A DNA stretch of 64,000 bases from Hyaloperonospora brassicae (lineage: Eukaryota; Oomycota; Peronosporomycetes; Peronosporales; Peronosporaceae): NCBI GenBank assembly GCA_947650285.1, contig CANTFL010000563.1, forward strand, positions 124,001-188,000, in the 5' to 3' direction. Below the pieces are notes generated by a model. The model was not told the origin of the DNA and searched no databases. It was given only the letters and a program-made list of their open reading frames with translations. Positions 48,526 to 59,865 of the stretch are shown here, one piece after another. The translations under genes and the position numbers were made by a program. The stretch's first letter is position 1. The number at the start of each line of letters is the position of its first letter.

Positions 48526-51500
48526 GCATGTTACACAACCATTACAGGGATCCCACACCCCTTATAATTAAATTTAATCAACTTCAAATAGCTTATGTAT
48601 TTCATTAAATTTTAATTTGAATGAATATAATGTCTAATAATGGAAATTTTAATTGTAATTGGCCGATGCGGTAATCGACAAAGACTCTCCCGATTGTATA
48701 TCTTGTGATGTTCCATTTGCGCTCCAAAATTTCATGGTAATTCTACTTCTTTATCAATTGCACTAGTTTCGCTCTATGTTTTTATCGATTTTTCGCCTCA
48801 TTTAAGCGGTATACTTTGATAGCTGCTTATTTGATTAAATTTTGTCCATTTACGTCGAGTAGACATTCATATCCAATCATCAATCTCCATTTGGCTGATT
48901 TTTTGAATGCGCACGTATCCGATATGAAGTATGTATTAAATTCTAATCCGATTTCATAATCAACATAATAGAACTACAAACACTCCGAAGACTTTGCTTA
49001 TATATGATACAACCGTGGTAAAGATTAGACATAGTTCTATGAAAATCCTATATAGCAGTACATATGTGAGAATCTAGTGTACTGCCATCATTCAATCAAA
49101 TGTATTGCTGCAATTTTGGTCCATATCGCACCTTACAAATAATAAATGGTGTAAATTTGGAATTAGACCTAGTAACGTTTATCAAGTAAAGTGTCAGTTG
49201 ACAGCTCAACATTTATCTTAATTTCTGTATATTCTACATTCCGTTCGTCGCTAGATACATTAGATATGAATAGATAGACATTGCGTAGTGTACATTTATC
49301 AATCGATTTAAGTTGGCCACTATAGACATTTGTAAGGCTCGCCAGGGGTAGATCGTATCGTTCACTTCTATATAGAGCCTGTATTCATCCGATTGTATAC
49401 GTCAAATACTGAGCTGATACCACACTAGAGAATGAAAGATATAGGAGTGTTCAAATGGATTTGGTTCGAGTCACCGAATTGATGAAGCAGATAACACTTA
49501 TTCTATGATTTGTATCACATCAAGAAATTCTACTGTAGGATTTTAAATATTCATGCCCTTAAATTTATATTTTATGTTAGGGATGTGAGTGATACAAGAA
49601 ACGGTCCATCAGTAGAATAATATCCTCAAGTATAGTACTCAATCATTGCAAGTATTACATACATGATTCACGTTGCCAATATTTTAAGCATGATTACATG
49701 AGTTGCTCCAAGCTATTTTAGATAAAAACAGTAATTTAAAATTACGTAAATACCACCTAGTGTCTTTTACCAGAGCTCATAAAAAGATAAATAAATGTTA
49801 TTTGTATCATTACTTCATTTTATTATATGGTCTCCACGGATTTAAATCACTGGATTAGGTAATTGTAATAAGAATCCGCAATTACTACGAGATAAAGATG
49901 CTATTTAAATAAGACGACCACTTATATTTTCCGAGAGAATCTCGAAAACCACGTGGTTTACGTGTCAAACGGCTTATGTTTACGACAACAATTACTCAAA
50001 TCTCAAAAATGGTACATAGTTCGTCACCGATCAATATTAACCCTTGTGTGGTCACATTAACTATGCTGGGGCAAGGCGTATTCTATACGGTATAAGGACT
50101 GACTCCAGTATTAAAATATTGCATGGTAATGACGATTAATGTTTAGCTCATAAGGCCCAGTTCGTTATTATTAGTTCATGTACACTCCGGTCTCAATGTC
50201 GTCTTCTTTCTCGTCTAGTGCCCTTTACATCTTGTCTATAAATGGCAATACTGCGTTAGTATGTGAAACTTAGATGACCTACTCATCAAAAAAGGTATGA
50301 ATTTATCTGTGGTAGTATTTGAAGTCATTATTTTGACGCGTTGAATTTTAAGCATTCTGTATAATTCGTCGGCAACATAAACTGGTGTGCTGGATGAAGA
50401 CCACGCATTAGGTTTAAGTGGAACAAAACCAATCTAAATATGGACAATAATTTGGTAGCTTTTCACCTACAATCAAAAATAGTGTCCTTCCTCGATAATA
50501 TCGTCTTGGTCGGTGTAGGCATAGCGTCAAATATAGCAATAGGGTTTACTATCACATCCCCTCTGATACTACCACAGGCACGATATAATTCTTTGCAGCC
50601 CGATTCTAAAATTTATCCATCCGGTATAAATGTGACAAAGAATCTTGTGATAGCTACGATTTGAACATGGGTCAGCGACCAACCGTTCGTGTGAAATCAC
50701 TTGTTCGCTGTTCATTTCGATTGTGTAATTCGAACCTATGGAAGTATACAAAGTGCTTCAAATGTAGTCAGTGAATACGTATTTGATATTAACAAATCTT
50801 GATAAACGAAATTTGTTGATTGTGAAATCCTCTATTAATTTTTATGTATTGAATACCGATTCTCACAAATAACACTCTCGCTCGTAGATTCGCGGCTAAT
50901 AATATGCTCGTTAGTCGCAAAATTGTTAACGGCCAAATGAACGTGACTGTTTCAACTTTTAACGATACCGTACGATAGCTTCCATTATTTATAATTCCAT
51001 CGTCAAACGATAGCTTGTCGGATCTATCGCAAAAGAGATCATCAATCTATATAATCTAAATAAACGAAACCTAAAGTAGTTTATAAAATCATAGTCAAGA
51101 TCCTTTGTACACCAAGAATATAAATGTATCATTCTCGCTGAAAACCGTAATTTTCATGCATCCTCAACCCAACATGCGTATTATTAGCATTATAAGGATG
51201 TGCCTGCACAATTTATTAATCTATATGGCGTTTATCTCTTGTTATTGTATTTGCAAAGAGTAATTGTTATCAAACAATTTTATACTATAGACTACCGAAC
51301 TTGTTTCATTCCATATGATTTAGTATACAAATAGTCATCGTCGCACTTTAGTAAGTTCGATATAGTTGATGTATGCTTCTTTTCCGCTCGGCGGGATGCC
51401 TCACTAAGTTTTGTACTTAGCGTGGTAATAATCGCACACAAGCGAGTACATCGCCTCGCCCATTATACAAATAGCACGCTAGAAAGCTACACAACTTGAG

Positions 51501-54399
51501 ATTATTGCTTAACTGATTTATTATCCGAGCTCAACCACAGATAAATGTCACCAGCTGTCCATCAAATCATTTAGTCCATGCCTTCGACATGCAAGAGTGA
51601 TAAAGTAATTCATATTCCGAGATTTATACACGATGCAGGTCATATGGAATTTTACGTATGCGGTGTAACTGATACTTATTGCTTGTCTCTATACTATTAT
51701 CAATGTGCATTTTCTATATCTAGCGTCATTTACATGGGGCTTCTTGCGCTTAAAATGTTATAAACCTACGTGCTACTATCTTCTGGGACCGGAACATGGC
51801 ATATTGTCTTTTGTCGCTCAAGTCAATCAATATCATACCTAAATACCACTATGGCATTAATCCACATTCCATGTTTATTGCATACAAGAATATAACATAT
51901 AACTGTAATATGTCTTGTGACTTTGCTGCAATAGTAGCAATATCCACCCTCACTATTTTAAATTTTGTTTATTTTTAGAATTCGCTATTGCAACTGAACA
52001 ATGACGCCGGAATTTGGGTGTTACAAGCGTACATAATGTACAATCCTCTGTGCAAAGGTACACTAAACTCAGAGCACTACGCTTTATGGGCGCAGACGAG
52101 GTTTATTCAACACTAATCTTTACCTTTGGAATTCGATGATAATGTAAAGCATTAAACATTTTGTTTCAATTAGCAAATATTCATTGACTTCGGACCTACG
52201 TTTTGCAGGCATTTTATTAAATTATAAATGACAACTTAACTTATACAAACGCGAATCATGTTGCAATTTTGCCTACAAAATTATGGAGATCTAGTCATTT
52301 GAATTTATGGGGGTTATAGATTTGCGAGAATGACGCTAGTTTCTTAATTAACTGTAAGTCGTGGCTTTTCATCAACGGACTTGCACACGATACAATTCAC
52401 GTGTACTTTTCGGGTTTTCATCTCGCGTGTTCGGAATATATATTTCCATTTCAAAAGGGTGTAAAATAGGCTTGTGCCATTATTTAGATCAAGAAGCTTA
52501 AATGTTGTCAAAGTCGCATGTAAAATATTCCCCGATCGATTATATCATATCATTCGTTCTGGTAGTTTCTATTAGTCCAAGCAACTGCACTGAGTTCAGG
52601 TCAAATTAAACAGAATTTATTCATTTAAAAGGATGGGTCATCGTTATACACAGTTTCTTTCGTCTACCTTAACCTTGGAGCTTGTCGTTTATATTACGAT
52701 ATGCTTTCTGTGTCGAAGAAAAAAGAAAATTATTCGTTTCCACTTCAAACACTGCCTGCTATCCGTCTAGCTTTAGGATCACATTCATCTTATCTGAGCT
52801 GTCTCGTGCTCATATCTTCTAGTACTGTCATAAGAGAAATTCACCTTGGTCGTCGCATTGAAAAAATATAAAGTAGGATAGAAATCACTGTGGCAGAAAT
52901 CAGTTTTTATAAATCTTCATTTCAAAGTCACTGAAGTAGTTGGTATATCTGTTCTCATTTATAACACTGACCTTGAAGATCTTTAAGGATGAGTGCTTTC
53001 TCTTTTGACAGGTGATGAATTTTATTGTTAGTAAGAGACACCCTACCCTGTGATTGGGTGGCAACCTGTCAATTCACAGCAGAGGAATGGGGTCTAGACG
53101 TTTACAATACAGTGCGGAAAAGCTGATCGGCGAAAAAATTACGGATCGTACCTAATTTAAAGAAGTACACGGTGCATAAATTCCAAAGCAAATTGATGTG
53201 AGACTATGGGCGCTTAAGGCACGAGAGACTAGTACATTCTTAAAAAGTAACTGATAGCCGAATTATGTAATCAAAAAAAATGGTGTAGTAAGTTGAGGTG
53301 TCGCGCATAGGTTTTAATTTAGCGCTCTTTTCGTATTGCCAATGTTAATATAGTACTAAAATTTATATATAACTACCATTGGCCATTGAAGATGGCACTT
53401 CAGCCACTTACGGTGATAACATAATAATTTAAATATAAACTTTGATGGCTCGCATTATGTAAAAATATATTTAAGCTAAACATGACTTCCTACCTCTGTT
53501 TGTAAGTGTTCTGTCACGACCTATAAATACACAAACTATCATTTGTCTGAATAGCTTTTCAAATCTAAGCTTCCTTGGCTAGAAATAAGATGGAAACGCG
53601 AAATTCTGTGTCTCATTGCACTACGCCAGTAAGAGGATCTCAATATATATACAAATTCTTATAACGCAATCAACAACCTTATTCATATCAACTAATGCAT
53701 TATCGAGCTCATAAAACTGGATAGCTTTTTGTTCTTGGTCCGTTTGAAGCGCGATCATTATCGACTCAATTGCATTGAGTGCCGACCATAAGCCAAATGT
53801 TTTTGCAAATTACGAAGTAAGGTAATGACTCAATAATATATTATGAGGTGGACAACAATGTAAGAAAATGGTTAACAGAAAAATCCTTCGTATAACAGAT
53901 ATTCTACTTACAGATGAACAAATTGTTGTACGACATCTTGTCGGATGTTTCGATATGTAAATGTTTGGTAAACAACCAAAGACATAGTGTAAAGCATTTC
54001 TTGCTAGATGAAAATTTTACCCTTCAAATAATTTAGATTCATAAAAGACGCCTTAAAACGTTCCATCTTATATTTGTTTGGACAGAAAAAGACGAATATG
54101 CAACGGAACATTAGCTATGATCAGCCGAAGGATGCGCAGTTAAGGCAAGAAATGGAATTAGCCTAAGGCATCATAAGACTAAGCAGTATACGTCTTAAAA
54201 TGTAGGATTTTCGAATAAAAGATACAGCTGATGCGCTCCCAATACCCTTCGCGATCCTGTAGAGTAATTACATGATTTTCATTATGGTAAAACAAATTTG
54301 AATCAATTCATCGGGACGAATAATCAAATGAAAACCATCGAATAAAAAAATTGAAATGGCTTATAAACAATATGCAATCGATTGGTGAATCACTATTGT
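48526..54399. other. AT-rich desert without genes
   Basis: About 5.9 kb with dense stops; the longest frames are 60-74 codons with no motif. One inverted repeat with arms TTGACAGGT and ACCTGTCAA lies near 53005-53072. A GGTTCGAGTCA string near 49465 resembles a tRNA B box, but no acceptor stem or A box fits. Confidence 0.5.
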
Positions 54400-54550
54400 C
54401 GATCACGATCGATTTATCTTTAGTTTCATACCGATTGACCGATCATGAACGCCGACTTTTACTGGTCGATAATCAGTGTCGATAGTTGATATAGACCTTT
54501 AATGATAAATTTATCATATGTGTCGATCATAACGTTCCATCACGATCGGT

Positions 54551-54815
54551 CGATCACAAGTATTGATTCCGATTAGTCCATTAAAAGTTTCGATAATGAA
54601 CGGTCGATCAAGGGGATAGATTCCGATCTATTCATCGCAAGTTTCGATCACTATCGGTACATCACAAGGTTTGAGAACTAGTATCGAACAACATCGGGGT
54701 CTATTCAAGGTTCGATCGCAAGCGTTGCTGAAGATTGTACCATCGCAATTCTTGCTCGCGATCGGTCGATCACAAGTTCCGATCACGATGTGGTCGATTA
54801 AAAGTATCAAGAGGT
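54551..54815. repeat. Degenerate 27-bp minisatellite
   Basis: Consecutive 27-base units start at 54551, 54578, 54605, 54632 and 54659 and continue, with spacing slippage, to about 54815. The consensus contains CGATCACAAGTTTCGATCA followed by a CGATCGGT-like end. Similar GATCGGTCGATCA strings occur back to about 54400. Units differ by 20-40 percent, so the array is old. The minus-strand frame 54628-54942 is a by-product of the repeat. Confidence 0.75.
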
Positions 54816-55049
54816 GATCACATCGATATATAACACTGGATAAATAAGGACGACGTGTGGTATGCGTAGTTATCGTAATAGGTGCTAGGCTTTGGTTATT
54901 TGGTTTGACATTAATCAGACCTTTATTTGCTTTTAAGTACATGTGTCGACATTTCTACCAAATTGAATTGCTGGGTACTCGACGTTAAGAAAACCAACAT
55001 CATTTAATTCAAAAACATCCTTGAAGTGTTTGGCCAGCAATCGAGGACT
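54816..55049. other. Short spacer
   Basis: Joins the minisatellite to the ORF at 55050; nothing recognised. Confidence 0.4.
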
Positions 55050-55484
55050 CTATAGAAATACCCCTCCCACTGCGACCGGACGCAGCATATCAGTACAAGA
55101 CAAGGTACACGAGATCGCGACGGCTTTAGTGGTCAGAAGGTCAAGAGGAATAAGTATCCACATGTTCGGCAAGGGGGCCTCTTCTAGATCTACGTGACTG
55201 ATATCGAGCACCCTACAAGTATATTCGTTGTCTTGTAAATATTTCCGCACGATCACCTCCAACCCCATCACAAAAACGGTCCGGCTTTTTCTCGACAAGA
55301 GTGCACCTGGAGGCGTGCACCCCGGCATACCAACAAATACATAGGGCGAGATGTAAACAAGCACGGAATTGATATACCCACTTCGATAGTCGGCTGTCTG
55401 GTGCCAGTGGAGAGTCGAGATCTCCAGAAACTTGCGATCCATACATCCCTCTACCAAACCTGCTTTTAACAAAATAGGAATCAC
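55050..55484 (-). CDS. Uncertain 144-codon ORF of unknown function
   Basis: One of the longest uninterrupted frames in the AT-rich part. Local GC content is higher than around it, which favours true coding or a coding relic. Composition is balanced and protein-like (for example TVFVMGLEVIVRKYLQDNEY and LDISHVDLEEAPLPNMW). No signal peptide, zinc finger, RXLR or transposase motif is visible. The N-terminal methionine is not preceded by a clear promoter. It may be a fragment of a retroelement polyprotein or of a host gene; a 77-codon frame in another register overlaps it. No function is proposed. Confidence 0.35.
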   Translation of the reverse strand: MIPILLKAGLVEGCMDRKFLEISTLHWHQTADYRSGYINSVLVYISPYVFVGMPGCTPPGALLSRKSRTVFVMGLEVIVRKYLQDNEYTCRVLDISHVDLEEAPLPNMWILIPLDLLTTKAVAISCTLSCTDMLRPVAVGGVFL

Positions 55485-56387
55485 GTTTTTTTTAATTTCA
55501 CATTGAAGAGTTCAAACACCGTAGTATTACTTGCGAAAGGTGCAAGTGAATATAATATACACTTGGTGTCGGAATCTAACTTATTAGTATGTCGCTTAGA
55601 TACTCACGAAGAACGGTATCACCAAAACAATTATGCGATCGTTACTACAAAACACTTGCACTGATTACATCAAAGCTACTTTGACGGACAAAAGCATTAA
55701 AGTAAAGCTCAAGTTTAAACTTCCTTATCCTTTTTGATCAATAAAGCTAAACGATGTCCCATGATGTTCCATTTTAGCCCTTAACTTATATTTCGCATGA
55801 GTGCAAAAAATAATGAAATCGTACATATGACCAAACAAAGTGCGATCTGTATGTGCGTAAATCACGTATTCTTATTTTATATTCATATCTTTTTGTTCGC
55901 CTTAATCAGTGAGTAATTATCGGTGGTATTGAAAATACAAACATTACGTGTTGCATGTTGTCAACAGTTGCTACATATTGTCTTCATAGCGATGAGAAAC
56001 TGATATAATTATTAACGATTTGTATATTTTGTACCTCACGCTAAAGTCAATAAGCTCTAACTGTTTTACTCATCTTAAGGTATCTCAGTAGATATAATAT
56101 TGCCCAATTTCGAATCCTGGGATTCATTTACAGTGACATATAATACAAAATAGTATTCAAGCGGGTTAGTACACCTTCTGGACAAAAGAAAGTTCTGCTT
56201 GACGAGCATTCAGTTCTTTACAAGAACTCGGCTCCACGAGTCAACGTACTTTGACCTTTAGGTACTTAATGAGGGGGCCTAAAGGATCCAATGAATTGGT
56301 TGTACAGCGTTCTTAAGAGTCTATGCCTCAAAAAGACTTGATTCTCTTACGTTCTGAGTAGTCTCAGGAAGGCACGTGTCTTTAATA
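55485..56387. other. AT-rich intergenic DNA
   Basis: No frame with a motif and no clear repeat. It borders the LTR relic at 56388. Confidence 0.45.
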
Positions 56388-56626
56388 GGTTAAAAAGAGG
56401 AACTGAACTTCCTTTTGTTTTCAAAAGAACACCTTTGACTAAAAAAAACTAATTTAGACAATAATGATCTTATTAATACCATATAAATGCCTTGTACTTG
56501 GTGGCTGACACACGTCAGCCCCCACCAACTGATGAGGTGTTCTAAAATCATTTTCAATTGGATCTCGTCCTTGGTGTAGACCACATATGGTATGTCAATT
56601 ACCAACTGAAGTTTAATTCCGTAACA
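56388..56626 (+). repeat. LTR relic, family shared with 28908-29161
   Basis: Same-orientation match to 28908-29161, ending in TTCCGTAACA, a decayed form of the CCGTTACA terminus. A hairpin with arms GGTGGCTGAC and GTCAGCC...CACC lies at 56500-56526. The 130-codon minus-strand frame across this region (56390-56782) has no recognisable domain and is taken as chance. Confidence 0.5.
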
Positions 56627-56925
56627 ATGTATGCGAACAGGATCCTTAAAACGGTGCCGCTCATTATACAACACATATGCTCTTAGGTGCTTTTTGATAA
56701 TTAATACTTTTGAAGGAAATATATCTAGTAGGAGTGGACAACACGCTGCATATTGTCTGTAGTAAGCAAAAGTATTTGACATTCATTGATATCAGACGCT
56801 CGTATTCGTCAATGAAACGTAGGTTCCACAATGAGTTTTAGGCGTTACGCCCGGGATGTTATCAACGACAAAAAATTGAACGCCCCTCGTCAAGATTTTT
56901 ACTGACACGTTGTCGAATACCACAA

Positions 56926-57418
56926 TGTAACGGGGAAACCCTGTTATGTACTAAATTCATCAGAGGTTCGATAATCAGAAATATTACATGCAATGCTCTT
57001 CTTAAAATATTACAACACACTGTGATATTCTAACAGTAAGCAAGGGTTAACTCGTTGATTGTAAAATGAAATGATGTTGACACACCAATCGCTGTTTGGC
57101 GTGTGCAATCGGTGGTGAAACGACGTCGAAAGACTTAACCGTATATATATAGTTGAGCTAGGGATAACTGACAGAAGAAGAGATTTTCAGATTTTGTTAT
57201 ATCTAATACTGGTTTACTTTTACAACTTTTAAGGTACATATGATTAGTAGTTTGCATACCTTTGTACTGTGCACATGAGGTAAAAGGGCACTGACAACCT
57301 CTGTAGCGGAGCAAACTCTCACTGATTACAGAGGTTGTCAGTGCCCTATCGCCTCTGTCATCGTTGAAAGTTTGCTCCGCACTGTTCATCGATACGTGAC
57401 TTTCGGTACCCTATTACA
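56926..57418 (+). repeat. Solo LTR, gypsy-related, with internal foldback
   Basis: Begins TGTAACGGGG and ends CCCTATTACA, so it has the TGTAA/TTACA ends of the main element. The conserved box lies at 57081-57119 (CCAATCGCTGTTTGGCGTGT). It aligns with 31095-31528 over its full length. Near its 3' end is a 20-bp perfect stem (57286-57305 and 57327-57346). No internal retrotransposon sequence is adjacent, and no target-site duplication is obvious (CACAA before, CCCCA after). Confidence 0.65.
57286..57380. repeat. Interlocked pair of inverted repeats in the LTR 3' end
   Basis: Arm A, GGGCACTGACAACCTCTGTA (57286-57305), has its exact reverse complement at 57327-57346. Arm B, GCGGAGCAAACT (57306-57317), lies in that loop and has its exact reverse complement at 57369-57380. 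The order A-B-A'-B' is interlocked, not nested, so the two stems compete or form a pseudoknot-like fold. Confidence 0.85.
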
Positions 57419-57482
57419 CCCCAAGTATGTGCATGATACTACAATATGTAAAGCTCAAATGGACCAAGCCTGTATCGTCGAA

Positions 57483-57513
57483 GCTATCCGGCCGCTCACA
57501 GCGGCCGGATAGC
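57483..57513. repeat. GC-rich 14-bp perfect hairpin
   Basis: GCTATCCGGCCGCT, a CAC loop, then AGCGGCCGGATAGC. It sits about 65 bases beyond the end of the solo LTR at 56926-57418, at the transition from AT-rich desert to GC-richer DNA. Confidence 0.85.
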
Positions 57514-59865
57514 GTTCCATGGGCAGTCCAAATTGTCATATCAACTCAACATGTGCTCAAACGCCTAAAGAAACCGCCATAGAATGTAAGGCCAAAGCCA
57601 AGCTCGGTTGAGGATGCATCAAACGCATTCAAAGATTACGCATGTGTACGGAACGGGTGAGAGGCACTTCGCATCGCCTTAACACATGCGGGTGTGGAGC
57701 CATCACATTGCAAGTACGTACAAACAGGCGTCGGTCGATTGTGACTTGGCACTACAGCAGCCCGATCTGAACTTGACACGGGAAGCCAAACAACCGCTGG
57801 TGGCACCCATTGCTCTATGATGGACAAATCGAGGCAAAAGATCACAGTTGAAGGAGTGATCCTTCTCCATTTAGGTTACAGCAGGAGGGGGTCAAGCATT
57901 CTTTACATGCTAGGTACAGAACATCGGTTGCATATGACAAGATGTGGTTCACAACTTCGCGAGGAGTCGCGACCGACGCGCTGCGTCGATCGTGGCGGTC
58001 AATGCGAGAGTTTCGGGACGATATAAAGGCGTATGTTATTCAATGATCGCGAATACGGTTAACACTTTGTCTCGTCGGTAGATAGGCAATGTAGACGCAG
58101 AGACATTAAGTATTTCTCGAGCAGAAAAAGGAACACCGGGGGGTGCAACGTAAACGTCGCTCAGGCAATGCGTTGAGCAACTAGACGCTAGACCCTTCAC
58201 GGCATCACAACATCCAGTCATTCGACATCACCATTGCGAACCTGGCCTTGAAACGATGCAGACCGTGTACAGTCTATGCTGAATAGACTATCCGTTTCTT
58301 TCCATTCTTCCCGATTGGCATCAATGAGTGCAAAACAGTGCACTCTTTGGCACTCAATTTTCGGCAGCTGCGTCTTCTTTCACATCAACAACACCTCGGT
58401 CCTTGCTGCCGCATGAAGTGGAAGTAGACGCGAGAACGTACGTGTGCATGGCCCACGTTGCTTGTACGAAACCTTGGATTGGTCGCGTCGAGACGTGACG
58501 CAATGTCGGTTGGTACGAAAGTGTCGACACGCAGACATGTCGCCAAAAGCAGGTGTACGCCTGACAGCTGACAATCGGACTATCCAGTCCTTTACGTCCC
58601 TCTTTTTTTCGCTGTCCCATCTTGACAGAACCAACTTGACGCTGTCCGCACGTTTTTTTGACCATCTGCTAAACATGAGATGAACAAGAGGACGACCGTT
58701 TTGCCGACACAAGCCAGCGATGAATCCCTCGTTCGCCACCCACACATCTGCTCTCAGACTATAAGGAGCACGTACGACGTAAATGCTTTCGAGCTACCCA
58801 ATCATCGCCAGTTCGCTCGAGTTTTGCTCTCTTGTCGAAAGGCGTCACAATGTGTCCCCTAAAAATCCGTCTATCGTGTTGTTGCTGCGTTGCGGTCTCA
58901 AGCTCGTTGAGCTTACTTACGGTGTTTTTCTTGAGCTCGACACCTCGACGGACACGCGACATCATACAAATAGACGAAGTCAGTGGGCAACCGTGAGGTA
59001 ACAAAGGTGCCTCTGGACAGGAAGGGAAGGAGAGGGACTTGGGCCGGCCCCACGAGCACATATGACGGATCCAAGACGACACTGTATGGAAACCGGCTCT
59101 AGTCTTGTGCGAAAACGAGATTGCTCGCCTCCTCGATGGCTAATCCTGTCTGGCTCAATAGATCGGGCGTCAACGAGAAAAGGTGGGGAGTGGGGGGGTA
59201 CTTGGCAAAGGGTGCGTGTGACCGGCGACTTTGATTAGGGTGCATGCACAACGCAAGAGTCGGAAGGGCCGACCACATAACACTATGGACAGGCCTTTAT
59301 GGACCATCTTGATGCGTGGCGTGCAGCTTCTCTGTACTAGACGGGAACGGCCAGTAAGTACTCCTACCTTCGAGGCAAGTTCTCGTCAGGCGAGTGAGAC
59401 ATGCGGTCGTGAACGGATTGGCAGCTCGAAGACGGACACGGACGAGAGCAGGAACGACTTTGGGCCCTACTGACGACTGTCTCGTACAACAATCAGTCGA
59501 CGAGAGCCCTACGCCTCGAAATGCCCCGTTCCAGTCGCACGCTGCGGTGCCTTTTTTGTGGCGTAGCGCAGCGGAGACAACGCGTGCTTTCTTCAGACGG
59601 GGTCTCGCTATGGGACCTCCCTGTCCAGGAGGGTAAGGGGCGCGGTAGAAAAGATACTTTCTCCATTGCGAGAACGATAGGCCATGTCGGCAAAGTGACG
59701 TTTTGCGTCAGCAAACTGTGTCGCCGATATCTCGCACGGCGACAGCCGTCCATGGGAGCGGCCACATGCCGTCCGACTCCGGAGCATGTGAGCGTAGAAA
59801 GCAATTGGAGCCGCACCTGACAAGTGTCTTGCGCACGGCTCAAGGTATCAGCTCGCGACGGCGCC
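57514..59865. other. GC-richer region upstream of the pectate lyase gene; no supported gene
   Basis: Base composition rises here and frames become longer simply because stops are rarer. Frames of 60-155 codons overlap on both strands (for example 58380-58745 minus and 59493-59960 minus); none has a signal peptide, a known motif or a partner frame. A short protein-like stretch (SVDCDLALQQPDLNLTREAK, about 57729-57788) suggests a coding relic. The last few hundred bases should hold the promoter of the lyase gene, but no convincing oomycete initiator was found. Confidence 0.4.

Noticed and set aside
49440..49500. GGTTCGAGTCA string resembling a tRNA B box
   Set aside because: No A box, acceptor stem or anticodon arm can be fitted upstream.
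54628..54942. 104-codon minus-strand ORF with repeated CDRP/CDVPI-like motifs
   Set aside because: The motif repetition comes from the 27-bp minisatellite, whose period is a multiple of three.
56390..56782. 130-codon minus-strand ORF
   Set aside because: Its 3' part lies on an LTR relic shared with 28908-29161 and no domain is recognisable.
59696..59710. TGACG-TTTTG-CGTCA inverted repeat upstream of the lyase gene as a bZIP-type site
   Set aside because: Five-base half sites are expected by chance, the spacer is unusual, and there is no independent support.
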